A stretch of DNA of 64,000 bases from Sedimentisphaerales bacterium (GTDB lineage Bacteria; Planctomycetota; Phycisphaerae; Sedimentisphaerales; SM23-30), in the NCBI GenBank assembly GCA_028281535.1, contig JANQJS010000038.1:62001-126000 (forward strand). The letters are read 5' to 3'. Below, piece by piece: positions 52,535-62,849 of the stretch. Each line of letters starts with the position of its first letter. The stretch's first letter is position 1. Position numbers and translations under genes: made by a program. The notes below the pieces were generated by a model. It was given only the letters and a program-made list of their open reading frames with translations, made no database searches and had not been told where the DNA came from.

Positions 52535-55500
52535 ATGGCAAACAAGTCGCAGCGACGCTTGAGAAAACGTATGTTTAGAAGTCAGCAACAAACGTCCAAG
52601 TCTGATCAACTGCCTTTACGATTAGAAAGCCTCGAACAACGTGTATTGTTAAATGTTGATGGCTTTTGGGATGAACTAGGTTTCGGTGGCGCCTCCGGGG
52701 GTGGGATTACAAGAAACTATGAGGGGTTGAGTGATGATGGCGATGTCCAATTCGTTTTCAGTGAAGATTCAGACCCTGTTGCTATTTGGGTGCACGGATC
52801 AATAAACGAATATGTAAACACTCCGATCAATTATGATTTCCAAGCTCAAGGTGAAATTTATGCAAAGCAATTTGCTGGAAATCCAAATAATATTTCTGAT
52901 GCGTCTGATTTAGGTTGGTGGGATCTCAGTCCTGGAAGTGGTGATACCGTTTCTATCGGAACAGGAACTGAAATCGCAGCAGCGTCTGGACCTAATGGCG
53001 AAATTGTTGTTGTTTGGTTAACCCTGCCTGAAGATGATGGAGATCCAGAAACACCACTGCCAACGAATGATGTTCATGGTAGAATGTGGAATGGGACCGA
53101 ATGGCTGGAAATTGATGGCTCAGCAACAGGCGGGGGCATTAGCAATGATTCCGTGATGAATAGCAATCCGGATGTTGCTATATCGGATGGTGGTGAAATA
53201 TTTGTTTCATATACAGCTACGCACCCTTTAACGAACCAAACAGAAATTGTTGTTAAAGAATTTGGTTTCAATCTTGGTAACAGTAAATTAACAGGACCTG
53301 TTAATCCTGGTGATTTCAGCTGGTTTGAATTGGTCAATTCCGAGGTTGGCGATTTTGGTGTAAATAACCTCAGTGGGATAAGCAACGACTTAGCACAATC
53401 ATTTGATTCTGCTATTGCTTTGGATGTTGATGGTAAACCTATTGTGGTATGGACAAGCCTTGCCGCGCAAGATCAAGCAGAAATTTATGGCCTAAAGTGG
53501 GATGGCGATTCCTGGGAAGAAATTGGACTGGATAGTGCTAGTGAATCTGATAATGATGGTTTGACGGGGATTAGTAGTGATGCAGCCATGTCTATTCAAC
53601 CTGATATTGCTGTTGCAAGAAACGGTGATATTATTGTTACCTGGGTTGGATGGAATGATTGGGATAACTACGAGCCAACGCTTGTAAATCCTGCAGGTGG
53701 TCAAGCGGGCATTTATGTTAAATCCTTAAAGCAAGGTGGTGCTTGGGATGAACATGACACCAATAGTGCATTAGGCCAAGGCATTGCACCTGCTTTTGGT
53801 TGGTATTACAACCCTTCTATTGATACAGACAGCTCAAGCAATCCGTTAATTACCTATCAAGGATTCGCACCCTATGGAGGAGCAAATGGGTATGAAGTAC
53901 GGTTTGAATTAAATCGTGACTCTGATACTGAAACACCTTCTCCGGACGAAGATAGAGTTTCTGAAGCAGCTGTCATGCAAGTCTATGCCAGCCATTTTGA
54001 TGGAAATAATTTTGTTAATTTATCTTACAATGGCACGAATGGTAGAAACAGTGCAAACATAGATAATACTCCCGATCAAAGTATTCTAAACGATGGGGAT
54101 AGCTCAACAAATAATAATACTGGGCAAGAAACATTACAATCCTGGATGCCAAGTGCTTTTGTTGGTCCAAATGATGAACTAATTATAGGTTATTCTCGCT
54201 ATGATGTAAGGATTGATACCCAGCATGTTGATACTGAAATTTTTGTTCAACAGTGGGATGGGAATTCCTGGGAACCTTATGGCAAGGGAAGTAATTCAAC
54301 AGGAAATGTTGATATTAATGGTGAGTTTATCGGTGACTTCCCATCAGAATCCTCTGGTAACAATAAATTAGCGACGATCGATTTTGATAATGATCCTTTA
54401 ACGGATGATGATATTTTATATGCCAAGCAGGGAACTGGGTTTAACAACGATGGACGTTTATTCCTATTCGATCGGCAAACTGGCAGTTGGACCGCAAGTG
54501 CGGATCATGAGCTGGGTGGTGTCTTTGATATTCGAAGTGAACCTGAAAGTGAATTTAATATTACGGGGCCTGCATTGTTGGCGTATATCGATGACGATAC
54601 AGGTTTGCCGGAGGTCTATAAATGGGACTCTGGCATTTGGGCACAAGTGGGTGATAATGATGGTAATAAAGCTGGCACAATTAAGGGGACGAAAAGTGCC
54701 TATCTCGACAATAACAATGTGATAAATGTTGCAGAAGATCGATATGGTATTTCAGTACAAGCGGGTCAAAATAATACTATATTTTTAGCCTATTTATCAG
54801 ATGTGAATGGCGACAAAGATGGTATCCTCGAAGCGGGTGAAACCAACGAGGTGGTAACGCGTTATTATGATGGGAATACCTGGCAGGATGTCGGCAGTGG
54901 TGTTGGGTTAAAGGGCTCACCTTTAACGCCAGCGTATTTAGCTGATTTTACCGGCACGTCAGAATGGGAAATTACTGATCGGGCTCTTGATGAAACTACA
55001 TTTATTCCTACAACGCCATTAACTATGGGCAACTGGTTCTTTTCTGATAGTACAAGATATGACCAGGCAGGTATTGCTCAAGGAGAATATCCCACATTAG
55101 TGACTCATGAAGAGGGTGTCGCAAGCACACTCCTCGAACTGGTTGTTCCAATTGAAACAACAAACAACGGGGATGGTGACAGTGCCGTTGCCATTATATT
55201 AACTGATCCTGTAAGTACTGAAGCGGGAGATGTTGGTAGTCAGGTGAGTGGACGCGATGTGATAGGAAGATTGGATTTCCAGTTTGAGTTAGCAGCATTA
55301 AGTGATATTGTTGTACATACAAATTATTTAGTTGGAACATCTCAAGGTAGTGACGATTCTGTAAATTTTGAAATATGGATAGATAAAGGGTATGGCAACG
55401 ACTTTAACACTGGAACTGAAATTTTTGATTACGTGGATGATATTACACCTAATTTGAATGAAGAACTTAATCCTCTACGTGCCCCCAAACAATTAATTAT

Positions 55501-58500
55501 TGATACAAAAGATAGGTCATTCGCTCAATTCGCACAAGGGCCTCATACGATTTCAATTATAGCTACGATGAGAGCTGATGGAGGTAACGGGCTAACAGGA
55601 GACGCTGCCGCTGATGAATTGGGGATTGCTGCATTTGATGATTTTGCGGTATATCAGCGAATTGATGGGTCAAGTGATGGTTTAGTCGCAGGTTTGCATG
55701 ATCAAGATTTACCAAGCTCAGAGGACACGCGATGGCGAGTAGATGATGCGGGTGTTGATGGAAATAATGCTGTAGGGCCTGATGAGCAATTTGATTTTCA
55801 AGGTAGTTTATTTATTAATGGTTTAAATACTTATAAGGTAGAAGATATTAATCAAGCAGGCGGTGGAGATATGGAAATTAATTTTCGATATCTCCTTGAT
55901 AATGCTTCCAAATTCAAAGTTAGTATCAGTAACTCAGATGCAAGTATCCTGAGTTCACCACTTGAAGTAGAAATTGATGATAACTTTTTGCAGAACACAC
56001 TTGGTCAGCCTGCCATGTCACCCGGCGAATGGTGGAATGAAGCTGTTGAAGCCGAAGATGCTGAATATAATTATGTGTCACTGCGGCTTGAAGATTTTAG
56101 TTCTACACAATTATTGCTACCTGCATCAGATACATATACTGTGACAATTGAAAGTTTAGAAGCAGGCGGGGTATTACGAATTGATAACTTGTCTATTTTG
56201 ACGACGCCTATATCGCATGCAGCAAAGCCTATTGCAACATTGTTACCTGCAGGCTCAGGTGGTACACGGTCTTTTGCATTAGGTATTACCTCTCGAATTG
56301 AAAATATTAGCGTCTATAATTCATTAGGAGATGATACAACCGGTGAAGAAGAGACTGGGATTATTTTGCCACTACCTGATGGCATTGTGACTTCTTGGAC
56401 AAGTGATTTTCTCAGTGGATATCATACCCCATCTATTTTTACGCTTGATATTTCCAATAACAATCTGTTGACGGACTGGTCGCGATTTGGATTGGAATTT
56501 AATAACCTTACTCCTATTGACCTGTTAGGGGGAATCGGGGTTACCTCGAATTTACCGACCAATACCATCTATCGCTTGGAAGATATTGTCACTGGACCTA
56601 ACGCGCAAACCTGGATCGCTTTGCAAAGAGCGACATCTGAGTTTGTAGATGCAAATGAAGATGGCGTGAACGATCGCTTTGATGTGCATCCCTGGGATGA
56701 TCTCGATCCTGAAGATTACTGGAATGTAAATAATACCATTATTGATGCCGAAGTATGGGAATGGAATCCAAGTCCGAATCCGGTGACTGGAGCGCCACCT
56801 GCTTGGGTGATCCGATTTGGAGCACCTCAGGATGATCAAGGTGGAGGTCAGGAGGAACCAGATCCAAATTTTGGTACGCCACGATCCGTCGTGCGGGGGT
56901 ATACCGACATTAGCTTGGCCAGTGCTGGGCAACCTATTTTAGTCTGGAATAATCGCGCAGATAATTCTGCTTATATTGGCAGTGCAAGTGGCCAGATATT
57001 TGTGCCTGGAACTGGGTGGGGAGGTCTTGGCCCTAATCCATTGAATCAGACCTCTGACGGTATCCAGAACGGGCAAAACTGGAGTCGCCAGATTTTGCAA
57101 GATTTGGTGATTATGCCAAATGGCAACCCGATTACGGCATTTGAGTTGGATCAACTTGATGCAGATGGTATACGCGAATTCATACCATCTCAAAGTTTGC
57201 CTGCTATGACTGTCGTTGAAGATGCTGGGATTCAAAATGATAATATTCTGGATTTTGGTTTAGCATTGGATGATGTTGTTAATCGTCCATTCTCTATCTT
57301 CAACAGCGGTCCTGGGGATTTGGTCATTTATGATACCGATTTAGTGGGTGGATTAGGATCTTTAACATCGAATCCATTTTCATTGGGAAGTAATACACCC
57401 GCGTTTCCTATTACGATACCTTCAGGAAGTTCGCGCAGTATTAATGTGCAGTTTGATCCTACAAATGTACCCTCTGGAAGTTATTCATCCATATTGATTA
57501 TCAATAATAGTGACCCATTTCATCCAACCCATGAATTTTCTCATCAATATGAATTGAATCTTGAAGTGGAAGTGATCAATCAGGCAGAAATTTCCGCTCA
57601 GCCTGATTGGTTGATTTTTGGTGACACGGTAGTCAATCAAACCTCTTCTACTGAAAAATTTGTCGTTACCAATGAAGGGGAAGACAATACAAGTCTTGTC
57701 ATTGATGAGTGGTACTTTACTGAAAACAATTACAGTATTATCAGTATTGAGTTCAATGATGCGTCTGCTGGAACGACTCAGCAGCTTGTAACATTAACGA
57801 ATCTTGCCGATAATTCAGCTGATGATATTACCCTGGATAAAGGTGATACATTAGAATTTGAAATACAGTTTGCACCGACGGCTATTGAAGCTGCCAATGA
57901 AGTCTTTTTCATTTCAAGTAATGATACCGACCAACCCATTTTGCCCATTGCATTGACAGGGTTGAGTTTAAGTGGTGCCGCGATTACAGTAGAGAGTAAT
58001 GGTGTTAATGTGGCTGATGGTGGCACGCTGGATTTTGGCAGTGTTGTAACCAATACCAGTGACCAAATCGTTTTGGATATTACAAATAACGGAACAACCG
58101 ATTTAACGGTAGCGTCTGTTCAGGTCACCTCTGCAACCCCGGATTTGACAGTGCCATTTACTGAGAACATTGTGATTTCTGCTGGGCAAACTGTCTCGAT
58201 TCCAGTCAGTTACTTGCCTACATTAGATCCTGATCCTCTCGATCCGGGAGCGCCATTAGATCCTGAAAATCTAGAAGGTCGTGTTATTATTTTTAATAAT
58301 GATCCTGACGCGCTTGAACAGCAGTATCTAGTTAACTTTACGGGGCTAGGCGTGCCGGTTCAGCCGATTATTTCTACGACAGAAGTTAACAGTTCTACGA
58401 TAGTATCCTCATTAAATTTTGGGGCCACGAGTAAGAATGACCCCGTGACTCAATCCTTTGCCATCAATAATATTGGTGGTGATACTTTAACCATTAATAG

Positions 58501-60529
58501 TTTAACTTTTGAACCTGTTGGTATACCATTTTCTGTAACGACGGTGACGCCGTTTGATATTGGTGTTGGTGCTAACGAGTTCATCAACGTTACATTTGAT
58601 CCCTCCGCGGCTGGCAGTTATCAAGGCCAGTTGCGACTATTAAGTAATGATCCATCTAATGGCACGGTATTGCTTTCTTTGTTTGGTTCAGCAACAGATC
58701 CATTGTTGACAGTCTCTGATACAGAGATAGATTTTGGCGCAGTCGGGTTAAATGAAACATCAGAAACACGAACGGTAACGTTAACCAATACTGGTCAATC
58801 GAGTGTAACGATTACCAATTGGTCCATAACGCAAGGCGGTGGTATTTTTACCGTAGAACCTTTTGTCTCAGACATTATTCTAGCATCACAACAGTCTCAG
58901 GTGTTGGATGTGAATTTCATTCCAAATGCTGTGGGTGATTTAGAGGGTGAATTGACCATTACCAGTGATGATCCAAATAATCTTGTTACCGTCGTAGAGT
59001 TAGATGGTGAAGGGCAAACACCTGGTAAAGTTGGGTTAAATAAAACGAGTATTGAATTTTTACTGGATTCACTTGATCCATTGATTGCGTTGAAGGACAC
59101 AGGGCTGGAATTTATTACTATTACAAATAATGGGGAAAGTAATTTAACATTGAAAGGTTTACAGATTGTAAACAGTCAGTTAACAGATCCTGCCAATGAG
59201 GTCGAATTCACGGGTGGACCATTCGAGTTAAATATTGATGATAGCCAAGCAAATATCAGCCGCGATCGTTTAGATCCTGATGATGACAGTGATGATATTG
59301 TGTTAATACCAGGTGAGCCGCAAGTATTTAGTGTGGCATTTGTCCCGAATTCTGTCTATAACGACACGAAACAAATACGATTGTTTACGAGTGATCCTGA
59401 TACACCATATACCTATATCCCCTTAGCAGCTGAAAGTGTGTTTGCTCTTCAAGTCGGTGAAGGAGATGGGTTTACCGAGAAGAATCGTCGTTTCTTTGAC
59501 GCAAATGGTAATTTGGTTCAAGTAAAATTGACCGGAGGTGGTAGTGCCTATATCGTACTTGAAAATGGATTTGGTAGCGGTTCAAATATCTCACGAATTG
59601 AATTAGATGGAACTGAGACGAGTACAAACCTATCAATCAGTTCTTCTGGCCCAACGACCATTGGGCAGATATCAGGTGGGGCCATACGAAATCTTACATT
59701 GAAAAACGTGACAGTCGATGGCTCTTTAGATTTAAATCAAGATACAATTCCTGACTATGAATATGCGATTGATTTACATACCGTTGCCGGCAATTTGAAG
59801 CTAGATGATGTTAATGATGCAAAAATTCGTGTTGAAAATACGCCATCAAAGTCTGGTATGAATTTATCTGCACAAAACGTTGAAGATTCTGAATTTGACA
59901 TTCAAGGAAACACCAAACAGGTTCGATTTGATAGAATTGCCGATAGTTCATTTTCTGCAGATAGTGCAAAAAATGTTCGTATCAATAGTTCGTTTGAGGT
60001 TGACAGCTTGTTTGTTTTTGAAAATGAGTTAGGAAACTTTACTGCCAAGAAAGCAATATTCTCAGGTGCTATCAATGCACAAAGAGCAAATAATATTTCA
60101 TTGTTCAATGTTAATAATGCAGATATCAGTATTGAAGGAGAGCTTCGTGGATTAAATGTCCGCAATGATCTTATCAATTCACGCATACTCGCTGGATTTG
60201 ATCTCGGGTCTGATGGGCGATTAGGCGGTACTGGCACGGCTGCAGATACGTTGAAATCCAATGGGGTAATCAATAGTGCAAATATTCGTGGTGGAATAGA
60301 CGATAGTTTTATCGCTGTCGGGTTGGCATCAACTGTTGGTGATTTCTTTAATCCAACATCAACAGCTCCAGGTGCTATTGGACGCATTTCGATTGGTCAA
60401 ATTATAGGAATCGTTGATGGGTCGCCATTTGGTGTTGCCGCGACGACAAGTATTGGCAGTGTCAATGTTGGCGGACAAAATGTGAATCCTGGCGGATCAA
60501 TTGGTGAATTTAACGTCGAATTAAAATAG
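52535..60529 (+). CDS. Giant secreted surface protein with propeller-like, ASH and beta-helix regions
   Basis: A 2,664-residue protein, start supported by AAGGAG. A Lys/Arg-rich start precedes the planctomycete export motif RLESLEQRVLLN (residues 29-40). Residues about 60-800 hold repeats with the pattern DIAVARNGDIIVTWVG / IALDVDGKPIVVWTS and -W-D-G-x-x-W-E-, suggestive of BNR/kelch-like propellers. About 800-1560 is beta-rich with acidic, probably calcium-binding, stretches (DANEDGVNDRFD). About 1560-2290 has ASH/choice-of-anchor D modules (LDFGSVVTNTSDQIVLDITNNG-like units). The end (about 2300-2664) is beta-helix-like and shares a final module with the metzincin-type protein at 27594-32237. 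Role: adhesin, scaffold or S-layer component are all possible. Confidence 0.85.
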   Translation: MANKSQRRLRKRMFRSQQQTSKSDQLPLRLESLEQRVLLNVDGFWDELGFGGASGGGITRNYEGLSDDGDVQFVFSEDSDPVAIWVHGSINEYVNTPINYDFQAQGEIYAKQFAGNPNNISDASDLGWWDLSPGSGDTVSIGTGTEIAAASGPNGEIVVVWLTLPEDDGDPETPLPTNDVHGRMWNGTEWLEIDGSATGGGISNDSVMNSNPDVAISDGGEIFVSYTATHPLTNQTEIVVKEFGFNLGNSKLTGPVNPGDFSWFELVNSEVGDFGVNNLSGISNDLAQSFDSAIALDVDGKPIVVWTSLAAQDQAEIYGLKWDGDSWEEIGLDSASESDNDGLTGISSDAAMSIQPDIAVARNGDIIVTWVGWNDWDNYEPTLVNPAGGQAGIYVKSLKQGGAWDEHDTNSALGQGIAPAFGWYYNPSIDTDSSSNPLITYQGFAPYGGANGYEVRFELNRDSDTETPSPDEDRVSEAAVMQVYASHFDGNNFVNLSYNGTNGRNSANIDNTPDQSILNDGDSSTNNNTGQETLQSWMPSAFVGPNDELIIGYSRYDVRIDTQHVDTEIFVQQWDGNSWEPYGKGSNSTGNVDINGEFIGDFPSESSGNNKLATIDFDNDPLTDDDILYAKQGTGFNNDGRLFLFDRQTGSWTASADHELGGVFDIRSEPESEFNITGPALLAYIDDDTGLPEVYKWDSGIWAQVGDNDGNKAGTIKGTKSAYLDNNNVINVAEDRYGISVQAGQNNTIFLAYLSDVNGDKDGILEAGETNEVVTRYYDGNTWQDVGSGVGLKGSPLTPAYLADFTGTSEWEITDRALDETTFIPTTPLTMGNWFFSDSTRYDQAGIAQGEYPTLVTHEEGVASTLLELVVPIETTNNGDGDSAVAIILTDPVSTEAGDVGSQVSGRDVIGRLDFQFELAALSDIVVHTNYLVGTSQGSDDSVNFEIWIDKGYGNDFNTGTEIFDYVDDITPNLNEELNPLRAPKQLIIDTKDRSFAQFAQGPHTISIIATMRADGGNGLTGDAAADELGIAAFDDFAVYQRIDGSSDGLVAGLHDQDLPSSEDTRWRVDDAGVDGNNAVGPDEQFDFQGSLFINGLNTYKVEDINQAGGGDMEINFRYLLDNASKFKVSISNSDASILSSPLEVEIDDNFLQNTLGQPAMSPGEWWNEAVEAEDAEYNYVSLRLEDFSSTQLLLPASDTYTVTIESLEAGGVLRIDNLSILTTPISHAAKPIATLLPAGSGGTRSFALGITSRIENISVYNSLGDDTTGEEETGIILPLPDGIVTSWTSDFLSGYHTPSIFTLDISNNNLLTDWSRFGLEFNNLTPIDLLGGIGVTSNLPTNTIYRLEDIVTGPNAQTWIALQRATSEFVDANEDGVNDRFDVHPWDDLDPEDYWNVNNTIIDAEVWEWNPSPNPVTGAPPAWVIRFGAPQDDQGGGQEEPDPNFGTPRSVVRGYTDISLASAGQPILVWNNRADNSAYIGSASGQIFVPGTGWGGLGPNPLNQTSDGIQNGQNWSRQILQDLVIMPNGNPITAFELDQLDADGIREFIPSQSLPAMTVVEDAGIQNDNILDFGLALDDVVNRPFSIFNSGPGDLVIYDTDLVGGLGSLTSNPFSLGSNTPAFPITIPSGSSRSINVQFDPTNVPSGSYSSILIINNSDPFHPTHEFSHQYELNLEVEVINQAEISAQPDWLIFGDTVVNQTSSTEKFVVTNEGEDNTSLVIDEWYFTENNYSIISIEFNDASAGTTQQLVTLTNLADNSADDITLDKGDTLEFEIQFAPTAIEAANEVFFISSNDTDQPILPIALTGLSLSGAAITVESNGVNVADGGTLDFGSVVTNTSDQIVLDITNNGTTDLTVASVQVTSATPDLTVPFTENIVISAGQTVSIPVSYLPTLDPDPLDPGAPLDPENLEGRVIIFNNDPDALEQQYLVNFTGLGVPVQPIISTTEVNSSTIVSSLNFGATSKNDPVTQSFAINNIGGDTLTINSLTFEPVGIPFSVTTVTPFDIGVGANEFINVTFDPSAAGSYQGQLRLLSNDPSNGTVLLSLFGSATDPLLTVSDTEIDFGAVGLNETSETRTVTLTNTGQSSVTITNWSITQGGGIFTVEPFVSDIILASQQSQVLDVNFIPNAVGDLEGELTITSDDPNNLVTVVELDGEGQTPGKVGLNKTSIEFLLDSLDPLIALKDTGLEFITITNNGESNLTLKGLQIVNSQLTDPANEVEFTGGPFELNIDDSQANISRDRLDPDDDSDDIVLIPGEPQVFSVAFVPNSVYNDTKQIRLFTSDPDTPYTYIPLAAESVFALQVGEGDGFTEKNRRFFDANGNLVQVKLTGGGSAYIVLENGFGSGSNISRIELDGTETSTNLSISSSGPTTIGQISGGAIRNLTLKNVTVDGSLDLNQDTIPDYEYAIDLHTVAGNLKLDDVNDAKIRVENTPSKSGMNLSAQNVEDSEFDIQGNTKQVRFDRIADSSFSADSAKNVRINSSFEVDSLFVFENELGNFTAKKAIFSGAINAQRANNISLFNVNNADISIEGELRGLNVRNDLINSRILAGFDLGSDGRLGGTGTAADTLKSNGVINSANIRGGIDDSFIAVGLASTVGDFFNPTSTAPGAIGRISIGQIIGIVDGSPFGVAATTSIGSVNVGGQNVNPGGSIGEFNVELK

Positions 60530-60530
60530 T

Positions 60531-60893
60531 TTACTTTGATGTTGAGTTTACAAGCCAGCGTTCAATAATGTCCAGGCAGTATTGTAGCTGTTCATGCGAT
60601 AATTCAATCCCCATAGGAATGTTATGCCATTTACTCATGCATTTTCGGCAACACAACGCCGTGGCATGTTGGGCAATAAACACAGGGTGATTTCTCATAG
60701 GTGTTTGCTTGCCATCGTTTATAGGTTGGACGGGAGCTAATCTGTTTTTGAGGAAATCTTGAGCGTGTAGCATTATCTCAATAATGCCTTTTTGATTGAA
60801 ATAATCCAATTCTTTGCCCTTAAGGCAGAATCGACTGCGAAACTTTGACTTGGCTAATTGCTCAAAAACTTGATCAATATTTTTCACTGTCAA
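60531..60893 (-). CDS. DUF4186 family protein
   Basis: A 120-residue soluble protein with the DUF4186 signature: FRSRFCLKGKELDYFNQKG, HAQDFLKNRLAP, NDGKQTPMRNHPVFIAQHATALCCRKCMSKWHNIPMG. The CC-x2-C and conserved His suggest a metal site. Function of the family is not known to me; small size and high conservation are consistent with a nucleic-acid or nuclease-associated role, but I would not assign one. It converges with the giant gene (1 bp between ends) and is divergent from rsmD. Confidence 0.85.
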   Translation of the reverse strand: MTVKNIDQVFEQLAKSKFRSRFCLKGKELDYFNQKGIIEIMLHAQDFLKNRLAPVQPINDGKQTPMRNHPVFIAQHATALCCRKCMSKWHNIPMGIELSHEQLQYCLDIIERWLVNSTSK

Positions 60894-60977
60894 ATACCCT
60901 TATCCTTTCGTTGAGAATGCTATCATGAAATAGCAACATGATCTTTGCAAGATAATTATGTACAGTGCAATGCAAGC

Positions 60978-61006
60978 TTGAAATTCATGACAAAACCAAG
61001 TTTAAT
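60978..61006 (+). promoter_or_regulatory. Promoter of rsmD, giving a leaderless mRNA
   Basis: TTGAAA (60978-60983), a 17-bp spacer and TTTAAT (61001-61006). The ATG at 61013 starts 6 bp after the -10 element, so it coincides with the predicted transcription start. Confidence 0.6.
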
Positions 61007-61012
61007 ATTAAC

Positions 61013-61594
61013 ATGAGAATAATCGCTGGAAATAGAGCAAGAACACAACTTATTGGTCCTAAAGATTTAAAAACACGGCCTATTACTGATCGCGTAAAAG
61101 AGGCCTTGTTTAATATCATACAATTTCAAATTGAAGGCGCCAGGGTTGTGGATTTATTTTGCGGTACCGGTTCTTTGGGGCTAGAGGCTGCGAGTCGAGG
61201 AGCTGAATCGGTTCTTATGGTTGATAATGATACAGATGCGATTAAGCGATTAAAGCAAAACATCCATAAGTGCGGATTTCAAAAAACAGTTAAACCATTA
61301 CAATGTGATATTTTTAGTCATGGCATACCTGGTATGGATTCAAATCATTTGAAAGAGGACGTCGATATTGTGTTTATAGATCCTCCATACCCACTGACAC
61401 GGGATACAAGTTTAGACTCAAAATTAGGTGGGATGTTATTACGAATTGGCGACCAGATTGGCAAAAATACAATCATTATGCTTAGACATGAAAAGAAAAC
61501 GAAATTATTAGAGCGATATGGCATTTTAAAACTGGTTGACCAGCGTAAGTATGGCGATATGGTTTTGACGTTTATGGAGCAGTCTTCTGGATAA
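61013..61594 (+). CDS. rsmD: 16S rRNA (guanine(966)-N2)-methyltransferase RsmD
   Basis: About 193 residues from the ATG at 61013, starting MRIIAGNRARTQL as in typical RsmD. Family motifs: RPITDRVKEALFNII, the SAM-binding VVDLFCGTGSLGLEAASRGA, and the catalytic VFIDPPYPL. An ORF reading from 60965 lies upstream of the predicted transcription start. The next gene starts 31 bp downstream and is probably co-transcribed. It modifies the 30S subunit, next to a tRNA-processing gene. Confidence 0.94.
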   Translation: MRIIAGNRARTQLIGPKDLKTRPITDRVKEALFNIIQFQIEGARVVDLFCGTGSLGLEAASRGAESVLMVDNDTDAIKRLKQNIHKCGFQKTVKPLQCDIFSHGIPGMDSNHLKEDVDIVFIDPPYPLTRDTSLDSKLGGMLLRIGDQIGKNTIIMLRHEKKTKLLERYGILKLVDQRKYGDMVLTFMEQSSG

Positions 61595-61625
61595 ATCCAA
61601 ACATAAATCTAAACCACTTACACCG

Positions 61626-62837
61626 ATGCAGGCGGTTCGTAAAGTAATACAAATTCTCAATCAGCATGGTTATGATGCTCTATTAGCAGGTGGCTGTGTG
61701 CGTGATATGTTATTGGGTAAAAAGCCTGCTGATTATGATGTGGCCACCAATGCAACACCGGATGCCATGACAAAAATATTCGATAGAACCTTAACCGTGG
61801 GTGCACAATTTGGCGTTGTGGTTGTGCTTTTGGGGCAACGTCAAATTGAAGTGGCTACATTTAGAAGTGATATAGAATATCAAGATGGTCGTAGACCTCA
61901 ATCCATTGTTTTTACAGATGCCAAAGAAGATGCTCTTCGTCGTGATTTTACCATCAATGGCATGTTTTACGATTTAATCAAGGAGCAAGTCCTTGATTAT
62001 GTGGGTGGGAAAAATGATTTGGAAAAAGGGATCATTCGCGCTATTGGCCATGCTGATGATCGCTTTGCTGAAGATCATCTTCGCATGTTAAGAGCAATAC
62101 GTTTTTCATGTCGATTTGATTTTGATATTGACGATTCAACGCTAGAGGCAATTAAAAAACATGCTCACAAAATAAGCCGAGTGAGTGTTGAAAGAATATT
62201 AGTTGAATTACAAGCGATTCTAATGCACCCAAATCGTTCGATGGGGCTAAAGCTTTCGAAAGAGACAGGACTATTAAAAGCCATCTTTCCGAAAATCGAT
62301 GACACCATAATGGGATTAGGGCTTGAAACCATTCAGTATTTACCTAAAGAGTGCAGTAGTGCATTATCGCTGTCTACTTTGCTGGTTGGGTGCCAGCCAG
62401 ATCAAATTAAAAAGATTGCACGTGAATTAAAAACCAGTAATGACTTACGGAAACAAATGATATGGTTGAGTGAAAACCGTCTCGCACTTGTTGAAAGCTT
62501 GCCACTGACAAAAGGACGTTTAAAGCAATGGCTTAATGAACCATTATTTGAATCCTTAATGAGTTTGCTTACAGCCTATTACAAGGCATGTGATATCGGT
62601 CTGAAACCAATTAAGCAGCTTAAAACGCAAATTATGGATTTGGGAAATGAATCAATATGTCCAGAACGATTATTAGATGGTCGTGATCTTCTTGCGTTGG
62701 GGGCCGTTGCAGGACCGATGGTAGGCCAGCTGAAAGAAGAGATATATCTTGCGCAATTAGAGAATCAAGTAAAATCAAAAGAACAAGCTGAAGCGTGGGC
62801 CCGAGATTGGTTGGAAAAGAATAAACTTAAAGAATGA
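61626..62837 (+). CDS. tRNA nucleotidyltransferase / poly(A) polymerase family protein (CCA-adding type)
   Basis: A 403-residue class II nucleotidyltransferase: LLAGGCVRDMLLGKKPADYDVATNATPD carries the G-G-x-V-R-D and D-x-D metal sites, RRDFTINGMFYD and EDHLRMLRAIRFSCRF follow, then helical neck and body regions. The CCA-adding enzyme is the more likely because the only tRNA gene seen here does not encode CCA, but the poly(A) polymerase has the same motifs; split CCA- and A-adding enzymes also occur. The frame is open upstream of the ATG, so a non-ATG start a few codons earlier (LLDKSKHKSKP) is possible. Confidence 0.88.
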   Translation: MQAVRKVIQILNQHGYDALLAGGCVRDMLLGKKPADYDVATNATPDAMTKIFDRTLTVGAQFGVVVVLLGQRQIEVATFRSDIEYQDGRRPQSIVFTDAKEDALRRDFTINGMFYDLIKEQVLDYVGGKNDLEKGIIRAIGHADDRFAEDHLRMLRAIRFSCRFDFDIDDSTLEAIKKHAHKISRVSVERILVELQAILMHPNRSMGLKLSKETGLLKAIFPKIDDTIMGLGLETIQYLPKECSSALSLSTLLVGCQPDQIKKIARELKTSNDLRKQMIWLSENRLALVESLPLTKGRLKQWLNEPLFESLMSLLTAYYKACDIGLKPIKQLKTQIMDLGNESICPERLLDGRDLLALGAVAGPMVGQLKEEIYLAQLENQVKSKEQAEAWARDWLEKNKLKE

Positions 62838-62849
62838 GATTTTCTTAAG

